A stretch of 5,362 nt of DNA, taken from a bacterium (GTDB lineage Bacteria; Planctomycetota; UBA1135; UBA2386). The translations under genes were made by a program, and so were the position numbers. The stretch is taken from assembly GCA_011051855.1 (NCBI GenBank), contig DRKG01000341.1:1-5362 (forward strand). The letters are read 5' to 3'. Of this stretch, positions 1 to 5,362 are shown piece by piece. The number at the start of each line of letters is the position of its first letter. Within the stretch, counting starts at the first letter, position 1. The notes beneath the pieces are model-generated. The model was given only the letters and a program-made list of their open reading frames with translations, did no database searches and was not told the origin of the DNA.

Positions 1-2355
1 GACGGCGGAACCGCCGAGGCCGCGGGCGACGCCCCCGAGAATCAGGGACCGGTCGATCAGGGACCGGGCGCGATCGGGCCGATGTCCGAAGAGCAGGCGA
101 GCAAGCAGTACGACCGCCTGTGGATCGTCGGCCAGACCAAGCCGATGTACGTGTCGATCGAGCCGCAGCCGGGCGTCGACCTGTTCGCGCTCGAGGAGAA
201 GGGCAACCTCGCCGGCACCGTGCTGAAGATCCGCGTGTTCAGCCGCACCAAGCGCGAACTCGGCAGTCTGCGCGAGTTCGGCAACAGCCAGCAGATCGCG
301 CGCATCGCGCTCGCGGACAACATCCGCAACGAGGTCGCGCGACGGGTGCGTCGTGTGCCCGAGGACGGCGGCCACCAGGGAGAGCGGCTCGAACTGATCG
401 AGTGGCTGTTGGCGCAGGCGCGCGCCGAAGCCTGGATCCAGCAGGTCGCGCTGCAGCAGGCCGAGATCTACCTGCAGATGGCCGGCGGCAGCCTCGAGGG
501 CCGCCGGGTGATGCAGCGGGTGCTGCGTGTGCTCGGCGACCTCGACGGCGAACGCAAACTGCTCGCCGAGACCGGCGGGGACGACGCGGCCGACGCGTTC
601 CGGCTGCGCGGCATGGGGCAGATCAAGGCGCGGCTCGGGCTGTGGCTGGATGCCGAAGCGGACCTGCGCGAGGCCGTCCGGCTGCAGCCGACCGACGCCC
701 GCAATCACGGTGCGCTGGCCGAGTTCCTGCGGCGACGCGGCCGCAGCCGCGCGGCCCTGCAGAGTGCCGAACGCGCCGCGCAGACGCTCGGCTCGGTGCA
801 GGATCAGGCGGAGCGCAAGGCGATCGTGCGCACGATCCTGTCCTGCCGGATGGCGGTCGGGGCCGGTGGCGACGACGGGCTGCTGCCCGACGGCAACTAC
901 CTGCGGGGTTGTCTGGCCTACGCACACGGCGACATCGAGACCGCCAGGAGCGAGTTCCAGCGGGTCGCCGGTGGCGAGGACGAGAGCGCCGCCCAGCTCG
1001 GGCTGGCGGCCTGCCACCTGGCTGCCGGCGAATGGCAGGCGGCGCACGATCTGCTGGTGGCGGTCGGCGACCAGGATCCCCTGCTGCGCGATCGCGCGGC
1101 CTGCGGCCTCGCGCTGCTCTTCTCGCGGTGCAATCAGTTCGACACCGCGTTGGGCTACGTCGATCGCGCGCTCGAAGCCGCGCCGGACGACCCCTATGCG
1201 CTGTACCTGCGCGGTCGCACGCTGCGCCTGATGGGGCAGTACGCGGCGGCAGCCGAGGCGCTCGCCGCGTGCCTGCGGCAGCGCGACGACTTCGTGCACG
1301 CGATCGCGGAGATGTCCCTGGTGCAGGCCGATCTCGCCAACACGGCGTCGGGGGAGGACCAGGCGAATGCGCTGATCGCGGCGCGGCGCTACCTGGATCG
1401 CGCGGTCGCGCTGTCGCCCGAGCCGGTGCTCGAACTGCTGCAACGGCAGGGGCTGCGGTGCTTCGCCGCGGCCGACCGCCGCAGTGCCAGGAGCGCGTTC
1501 GAAGCCGCGCGCGATCTGGCCAGCGAGAACGGCGACCCTCTCGGCGAGGCGTGGGCCAAGGGGGCGCTGGCGGTGGTCACCTACAGCCGCGGCCGCGTCG
1601 ACGATGCGGCCACCGCGCTGGCGCGTCTCGAGCGCGACCTCGGGCGCGACAGCGAACTCGGTCGGTGGGCCGACGCGACCGTGGTGGCGATCGAGGACCA
1701 CGCCAGGAAGGAGGCCCTCGGCGATTCGTTCGAGCGTGAGAAGGTCGGCGACATCTGGGCGGACAACAACGACGGTCCACTGCGCGCCCGGATCCGAGAG
1801 GGGCGGCTGGTCTACGACGGCACCTTCAGCAGCGGGGGCGACGGAGAAGTGTCCTGCGACCGCGTCGATGCGGTCAAACGCGGCAAGAACTTCCTCGCCT
1901 GCGCCGCCACGGTCGAACTGCTGCCCGGCCACGAACCGCGCGAATCGTTCGTCGGCCTCGGCATCGAGATCCGCCGCAACCGCGGAGACGTCGAACTGTC
2001 GGCCAGAGTCGGGCTGCGCGATGGGCAGCCGTTCTTGAGCATCCAGGACGGCCGGCGCGGCGGCTCCGAGGACGACAACTTCTTCCAGAAGGCGCTCGCG
2101 CCCGAACTGCTGCGCGCCGGCAAACCACAACGGCTCGAACTGCGGGTCGAACCGCTCGGGGACGAGAACAGCCGCAAGCGGCTGCTGCAGGTTTGGTTCA
2201 ACGGCGCGTTGGTGCACGTGCACGAGCTCAAGCAACTGACCGGCAGCACCTCGTCGGAGCTGAAGACGATGCTGTTCGCGAGCGGCGACAAGCGCGCGCG
2301 GGTTGCGGTGGCCTTCGATGACTACCGCCTGGAACGCAAGCAGGACGAGCGATGA
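1..2355 (+). CDS. TPR-repeat protein with C-terminal LamG-like beta domain (5' partial)
   Basis: The frame is open from the first base to the TGA at 2353-2355, giving 784 visible residues; the true start lies upstream. The ATG at 82 is a poor start: it has no Shine-Dalgarno sequence at a suitable distance, and the codons before it read as a Gly/Pro/Ala/Gln linker, suggesting a domain further upstream. Counting from that Met, residues 10-90 are an unrecognised alpha/beta segment. Residues about 171-540 form roughly eight or nine degenerate TPR helical pairs, for example 171-204 (ending AVRLQPTD), 271-300, 335-370 (ending ALEAAPDD), 371-404 and 485-520. Residues about 555-755 are beta-rich (GRLVYDGTFSS, FVGLGIEI, VWFNGALVHVHEL, VAFDDYRL) and resemble a LamG/concanavalin-like or DUF1080-type sandwich. 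No catalytic motif or membrane segment is visible in this part. TPRs generally scaffold protein-protein contacts. The 4-base overlap with the pseudopilin gene suggests a role with the secretion/pilus apparatus, which is inference. The exact function is unknown. Confidence 0.85.
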   Translation, partial: DGGTAEAAGDAPENQGPVDQGPGAIGPMSEEQASKQYDRLWIVGQTKPMYVSIEPQPGVDLFALEEKGNLAGTVLKIRVFSRTKRELGSLREFGNSQQIARIALADNIRNEVARRVRRVPEDGGHQGERLELIEWLLAQARAEAWIQQVALQQAEIYLQMAGGSLEGRRVMQRVLRVLGDLDGERKLLAETGGDDAADAFRLRGMGQIKARLGLWLDAEADLREAVRLQPTDARNHGALAEFLRRRGRSRAALQSAERAAQTLGSVQDQAERKAIVRTILSCRMAVGAGGDDGLLPDGNYLRGCLAYAHGDIETARSEFQRVAGGEDESAAQLGLAACHLAAGEWQAAHDLLVAVGDQDPLLRDRAACGLALLFSRCNQFDTALGYVDRALEAAPDDPYALYLRGRTLRLMGQYAAAAEALAACLRQRDDFVHAIAEMSLVQADLANTASGEDQANALIAARRYLDRAVALSPEPVLELLQRQGLRCFAAADRRSARSAFEAARDLASENGDPLGEAWAKGALAVVTYSRGRVDDAATALARLERDLGRDSELGRWADATVVAIEDHARKEALGDSFEREKVGDIWADNNDGPLRARIREGRLVYDGTFSSGGDGEVSCDRVDAVKRGKNFLACAATVELLPGHEPRESFVGLGIEIRRNRGDVELSARVGLRDGQPFLSIQDGRRGGSEDDNFFQKALAPELLRAGKPQRLELRVEPLGDENSRKRLLQVWFNGALVHVHELKQLTGSTSSELKTMLFASGDKRARVAVAFDDYRLERKQDER
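41..67 (+). repeat. Two-copy 12-bp direct repeat in a linker-coding region
   Basis: The 12-mer ATCAGGGACCGG occurs at 41-52 and again at 56-67, a 15-base period that keeps the reading frame. It encodes two similar NQGP/DQGP units in the Gly/Pro-rich linker of the TPR protein. This is probably a small in-frame duplication within a flexible linker and not a regulatory site. More copies could lie upstream of the window, but none is seen in bases 1-40. Confidence 0.6.
2342..2345 (+). promoter_or_regulatory. Weak Shine-Dalgarno for the GspG-like gene
   Basis: AGGA lies six bases before the ATG at 2352, inside the last codons of the TPR gene. With the ATGA stop/start overlap it supports translational coupling and this start, which also places the prepilin signal at the expected short distance from the N-terminus. 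Confidence 0.5.
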
Positions 2356-2990
2356 CCGACCACCACCCATCTCGCGGCTTCACTCTGATCGAGCTGTTGA
2401 TCGTGATCTCGATCCTCGGCGTGCTCGCCGCCGTGCTGTTGCCGAACATCCTCGGGGTCGGCGCGACCGCCGAGGAGACCGCAACCAAGGCGACGATGCT
2501 GCAGCTCGAGACGGCGTGCAAGACGTTCCATACCGAGCACGGCTACTACCCGACCGACGACTTGAAGATGCTGCGCGCCGGCGGGGCGAAGCCGAAGTGG
2601 AAGAGCGACAACGGCAAGAACACCGGCATCGAATCGCTGGTCGTGCTGGTCAGCCAGTCGCGCAAGGGCGGCACCGACCTGGGCGGGCTCGCCGACAGCC
2701 TGGTCAACACCGACGGCGACACCAACGGAGCACCGCTGCCTCTGCTCGGAGGCCGCCGCGACCGCCCCGAGGTCGCCGACGCCTGGGGCACGCCGCTGGC
2801 GTACTTCGCGAAGCTGAACATGGACAAGCCGCAACTGGTCGTGCCCGCGCCGGACGAGGCGCCGGTGCAGGTCAAGGCGATGCGGCGGGCCGACGGCGCG
2901 TTCTATGGCCAGGGCAAGTACCAGTTCCTCAGTGCCGGCCGGGACCTGACCTTCGGCACCGACGACGACCTGGTGTGGCCGGAGAACTGA
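2352..2990 (+). CDS. GspG-like major pseudopilin (type II secretion / type IV pilin family)
   Basis: This 212-residue protein begins with a class III prepilin signal: a short positively charged leader ending RG, then FTLIELLIVISILGVLAAVLL. Prepilin peptidase would cut between Gly9 and Phe10, leaving N-methylated Phe as +1 and Glu14 as the conserved Glu+5 used in pilus assembly. The hydrophobic helix (about 10-31) anchors it in the inner membrane before assembly. Two GspG-type signatures follow: DAWGTPL at 143-149 and a C-terminal SAGRDLTFGTDDDL at 194-207, matching the calcium-binding end loop of GspG. GspG is usually about 140 residues; the extra length lies mainly at 75-140, with a further stretch near 155-185. 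The first holds a second acidic DGDTNG loop at 121-126, a possible extra metal site (inference). The ATG overlaps the upstream stop by four bases. In the T2SS such proteins polymerise into the periplasmic pseudopilus shaft. A type IV pilin-like role outside secretion cannot be excluded. The family is secure; the exact subtype is fairly sure. Confidence 0.9.
   Translation: MTDHHPSRGFTLIELLIVISILGVLAAVLLPNILGVGATAEETATKATMLQLETACKTFHTEHGYYPTDDLKMLRAGGAKPKWKSDNGKNTGIESLVVLVSQSRKGGTDLGGLADSLVNTDGDTNGAPLPLLGGRRDRPEVADAWGTPLAYFAKLNMDKPQLVVPAPDEAPVQVKAMRRADGAFYGQGKYQFLSAGRDLTFGTDDDLVWPEN
2981..2985 (+). promoter_or_regulatory. Shine-Dalgarno for the GspH-like gene
   Basis: GGAGA lies nine bases before the ATG at 2995, overlapping the final codons of the GspG-like gene. 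The spacing is normal and supports the ATG at 2995, which gives a 15-residue prepilin leader. Confidence 0.55.
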
Positions 2991-2994
2991 GCCG

Positions 2995-3945
2995 ATGCCT
3001 GCGTCGCCGACTCCGCCACGGCTCGCCGCGAGTGCCGGCTTCACGCTGCTGGAACTCCTGGTGGTGATCGGGGTGATCTCGGTGTTGCTCGGCATCGGAC
3101 TCGGCTATCTCGGCCGCACCGACCCGGAGATGGTGGCGCGCTCGGTGCTGGCGGGTGAACTGCGCAAAGCCCAGATGACCGCGCGCGCCGAAGGCGTGCC
3201 GACCGAGGTGCTGGTCGTTCCCGGCGCCGACGGCGAAGCTGCGAGCGTGCGATCGCGCGTCCTGGAGCCGGTGGCGGCTTTCCACTTCGAACCGGACACG
3301 CCGGTGCTCGACGAGCGCATGCGGCCGGAACTCGCGGGAGAGGACGTCGCCGCCGGGCGCTTCGGCCACGCGCGGCGGGCCGGCGACGAGGATGCGCGGC
3401 CGTTGTTGCGTTGGCCGCTGGTGCCGCTGCTCGCCGACCTGCGGGAAGGCTTCGTGTTGCGCGTCGACTTGTTCCTCGAACGCCGCGGCACCTGCCTCGT
3501 GGCCGAGATGGATCCGCTGCTCGAACTGCGACTCGACGACGACCTGTATCCGCAGGCGCGCGTGCGCCTGACCGGCGTCGGCGACGACAGCCTGCGCGTG
3601 CGCGTCGCGGGGCGGCGAGCCTTGCCGCTGTTGCGCTGGACGACCCTCGAGGTCGGCTGTGACGGGCGCGAGGTGTGGCTTGCGATCGACGGGCGTGAGG
3701 TCGGCCGCGCCGCCGGCGCTGGCGCGCCCAAGCAACCCGACGACATGGTGCTCGACCTGTCGCCGCCCGATGCGGCGGTGCCGGGCCTGGTCGACGAACT
3801 GCGCCTGTTGGCATTCGCCTACACGCCCGCACAGTTGCTGCCGATCGAGCTGCAACCGCGCCGGCCCTTCCGGTTCACCTTCGATGCCCGTGGGGAACCG
3901 GTGCTCGCCCCCGAGATCGTCTACGAAGACCTGGAGGACTCGTGA
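2995..3945 (+). CDS. GspH/FimT-like minor pseudopilin with inserted LamG-like domain
   Basis: This 316-residue protein has a 15-residue leader ending SAG, then FTLLELLVVIGVISVLLGIGLGYL. The predicted prepilin peptidase site is Gly15|Phe16 and the Glu+5 is Glu20. Residues 44-75 (VARSVLAGELRKAQMTARAEGVPTEVLVV region) resemble the GspH/FimT pattern of an amphipathic helix followed by the first strand. Residues about 88-284 look like a LamG/concanavalin-like sandwich: an opening LEPVAAFHFEPD, a central strand pair around WTTLEVGCDGREVWLAIDG, and a closing PGLVDELRLLAFAYTPAQ, which matches the usual end of that fold. After it, PFRFTFDARGEPV at 291-303 resembles the late GspH strand pair. The sandwich therefore seems to sit inside a split pilin fold. 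GspH is normally about 150-190 residues. GspH caps the shaft in the T2SS tip complex; a ligand for the inserted domain is unknown. The start is four bases after the GspG-like stop. Pilin membership is secure; the H assignment and insertion are inferred from motifs. Confidence 0.82.
   Translation: MPASPTPPRLAASAGFTLLELLVVIGVISVLLGIGLGYLGRTDPEMVARSVLAGELRKAQMTARAEGVPTEVLVVPGADGEAASVRSRVLEPVAAFHFEPDTPVLDERMRPELAGEDVAAGRFGHARRAGDEDARPLLRWPLVPLLADLREGFVLRVDLFLERRGTCLVAEMDPLLELRLDDDLYPQARVRLTGVGDDSLRVRVAGRRALPLLRWTTLEVGCDGREVWLAIDGREVGRAAGAGAPKQPDDMVLDLSPPDAAVPGLVDELRLLAFAYTPAQLLPIELQPRRPFRFTFDARGEPVLAPEIVYEDLEDS
3933..3938 (+). promoter_or_regulatory. Strong Shine-Dalgarno that decides the GspK-like start
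   Basis: GGAGGA lies six bases before the ATG at 3945 and only three before the in-frame GTG at 3942, so the ATG is preferred. The site lies within the last codons of the GspH-like gene, consistent with coupled translation. Confidence 0.65.
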
Positions 3946-5362
3946 TGGCTCCGGCCCGGATCGATCGGCAGCGCGGGCTCGCGCTGCTGGCGGTGTTGTT
4001 CGCGCTGACCTTGCTGATGTTGCTGGCGCTGCCGTTCGCGGTGTCGATGAGCGTCGGCGCCGAAGCGGCGATGCGCGACGTCGAGCAGACGGCGACCGAG
4101 CAGGCCTCGGCGAGCGTGCGGGAACTGCTGCTGGCCGATGCCGCCGCGTCGCATCCCGCGATCGACCCGACGCCCGACTTCGACGGGCTCGACGAGTTTC
4201 CGGCCGGCGTGGCGCTGCCGGCGGCGTTCGCGGGTTTGCGCGACCAGGGCCGGGTGCTGCTGGGTGGCGAGGTCATCGACCTGCAGCGCTTGCTGTCGCT
4301 GGATGCGGCCTCGCCGCTGTTGCTCGCCAACGCCATCGGCACGGCCACCCGCCTGAGCGAGGACCTCGAGCCTGACGCGACCACGATGGTCGTCGACGAC
4401 GCCTCCGCGTTGCCGGAGACCGGCTACCTGTGGCTGGCCCACGAGGTCGTGCACTACGGGCAGAAGGACGGCAACCACCTGCTGGATCTCGAACGCGGAC
4501 TCCTGCGCGAGTACGGCTTCGCCGACGGTACCGAGGGCGTCGCCCAGCAGGCGCTGGTGCTGGACTACCGGTGTGTGCTGGCCACGATCTGGCCGTTCTT
4601 CCGCCCGGATGCGGATGGCGCGCGCCTGCCCTATCGGAGCGTCGGCGAGCTGCTCGAGATCCAGAAGGCCGAGCTGGGCACGTTCACGAGTGAGGAGATC
4701 GACACCTTCCAGCGGCTGTTCTCGGTCGATACGCAGGCCGAGACGGCGCCGACTTGGGGCCGCCCGGAACGGGTGTTCAACGATCTCGAAGGTGGTCGCT
4801 CGCGCACCCTGATGGTGCGCTCGGCGTTGCACCTGGGCAGCGGCAGCACGGTTCGCATCCGCAATCTGGCCACCGGCGAACTCGAATACGGCCTGCTGAT
4901 GGCAGCTTCGACGCAGCGGCCGGGGCGCGCGCAGCTTCAGTTGCCGTCGGTGTTCCAGCTCCACCTGCTGATGCCGGTCAAGGCGAGCTTTCCCGCCGTC
5001 GACACGGTGGTCGAGCCGCTGATCCCGCCGCCGGTCAACGTCAACACCGCCGATCCCGACGTGCTCGCGACCGTGCTCGCCAACGTGCGCCGCAGCGGCA
5101 ACCTGCGCATCACGCACGACAACAATCGCCGCAGCACGGCACCGCCGAACGTCACGCCGCGCATGGCGCGCGAGCTCGCCGACGAGATCGCTGCGTTGCG
5201 TTCGCCGGATGGCGATGGCCCGTTCACCGGTTGGCAGGATCTGGCTGACCGCGTGTTCCGCCCGCGGCTCGGACAGGAGGCCAACAGCACCGGCAAGAAC
5301 CGCTGGCTGGATCTGTATCGCTGTTTGCGAACCGGGCGCGACAGCGTGCTGGAGATGGGAAC
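3945..5362 (+). CDS. GspK-like minor pseudopilin with extra beta-rich segments (3' partial)
   Basis: The 472 residues visible continue past the window end. The N-terminus is RQRG followed by the hydrophobic LALLAVLFALTLLMLLALPFAV (12-33), with a likely cleavage Gly11|Leu12. The +5 position is Ala16 and not Glu, as expected for GspK, which sits at the pseudopilus tip. GspK landmarks follow: YRSVGELLEIQ at 230-240 with the helices to about 262, then PPPVNVNTADPDVLATVL at 361-378 and a helix-hairpin-helix to about 438 (ITPRMARELADEIAALR-like helix, then PFTGWQDLADRVF). Two beta-rich stretches are not typical: 141-187, with TTMVVDDASALPETGYLWLAHEVVHY and LLDLERGLL, and about 285-345. GspK is commonly about 300-340 residues, so this copy is long. 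In the T2SS, GspK forms the tip complex with GspI and GspJ. The ATG overlaps the preceding stop by one base (TGATG). Family assignment is good; functional equivalence to GspK is inferred. Confidence 0.83.
   Translation, partial: MAPARIDRQRGLALLAVLFALTLLMLLALPFAVSMSVGAEAAMRDVEQTATEQASASVRELLLADAAASHPAIDPTPDFDGLDEFPAGVALPAAFAGLRDQGRVLLGGEVIDLQRLLSLDAASPLLLANAIGTATRLSEDLEPDATTMVVDDASALPETGYLWLAHEVVHYGQKDGNHLLDLERGLLREYGFADGTEGVAQQALVLDYRCVLATIWPFFRPDADGARLPYRSVGELLEIQKAELGTFTSEEIDTFQRLFSVDTQAETAPTWGRPERVFNDLEGGRSRTLMVRSALHLGSGSTVRIRNLATGELEYGLLMAASTQRPGRAQLQLPSVFQLHLLMPVKASFPAVDTVVEPLIPPPVNVNTADPDVLATVLANVRRSGNLRITHDNNRRSTAPPNVTPRMARELADEIAALRSPDGDGPFTGWQDLADRVFRPRLGQEANSTGKNRWLDLYRCLRTGRDSVLEMG

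Noticed and set aside
82..84. ATG as the true start of the TPR gene
   Set aside because: There is no Shine-Dalgarno sequence at proper spacing and the frame continues open to the window edge with linker-like coding sequence, so the gene is treated as 5' partial.
120..1739. 539-codon plus-strand frame within the TPR gene
   Set aside because: Composition is almost entirely Arg, Ala, Gly and Pro, typical of a shifted frame in a GC-rich gene. The TPR pattern is found only in the frame ending at 2355.
2322..3095. 257-codon minus-strand open frame opposite the GspG-like gene
   Set aside because: It spans both ends of the GspG-like gene in antisense and has no family signature, so it is a codon-bias shadow.
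2929..3855. 308-codon minus-strand open frame opposite the GspH-like gene
   Set aside because: Arg/His/Gln-rich composition, no domain, and it lies antisense to a well-supported pilin gene.
3942..3944. GTG alternative start of the GspK-like gene
   Set aside because: The GGAGGA at 3933-3938 is only three bases away, which is too close. The ATG at 3945 has a better six-base spacing.
3921..5117. 398-codon minus-strand open frame opposite the GspK-like gene
   Set aside because: Its product is dominated by Arg, Gln, His and Gly with no recognisable domain, as expected from the complement of a GC-biased gene. The plus-strand frame has clear GspK motifs.

Overview
The window is a high-GC (roughly 70 % by eye), fully coding stretch of a bacterial chromosome or contig. 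It carries four plus-strand genes packed head to tail with no intergenic space. Three of the four are type IV pilin-like proteins of the type II secretion / type IV pilus superfamily. All genes have strongly G/C-biased third positions. This produces many long spurious open frames on the other strands, and none of these is believable. The combination of a GC-rich genome, pseudopilins carrying large beta-sandwich insertions, and a TPR protein in the same operon points to a Gram-negative lineage with large proteins, such as Planctomycetota, or possibly Myxococcota. No rRNA or other taxonomic marker is present, so this is an inference with low to moderate confidence.

Layout: (1) 1-2355, a TPR-repeat protein with a C-terminal beta-rich (LamG/concanavalin-like) domain. 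Its 5' end lies outside the window. (2) 2352-2990, a GspG-like major pseudopilin with a textbook prepilin signal and a GspG-type C-terminal calcium-loop signature. (3) 2995-3945, a GspH/FimT-like minor pseudopilin in which a LamG-like domain of about 195 residues appears to interrupt the pilin fold. (4) 3945 to the window end, a GspK-like minor pseudopilin that lacks Glu+5, as GspK does. It keeps the GspK helix-hairpin-helix elements but carries two extra beta-rich segments, and it is cut by the 3' edge.

The junctions (4-base ATGA overlap, 4-base gap, 1-base TGATG overlap) together with Shine-Dalgarno-like sequences indicate one translationally coupled operon. The gene order G-H-K matches the canonical GspG-H-I-J-K order, but GspI and GspJ are absent between H and K. 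The likely picture is a T2SS-like pseudopilus: GspG forms the shaft, the H- and K-like proteins form the tip, and the TPR/beta-sandwich protein is an accessory or client-binding component. The most interesting feature is that the minor pseudopilins are rebuilt with added beta domains, which could make the pseudopilus tip a substrate- or surface-binding structure. No promoter, terminator, RNA gene, mobile element or CRISPR array was found.
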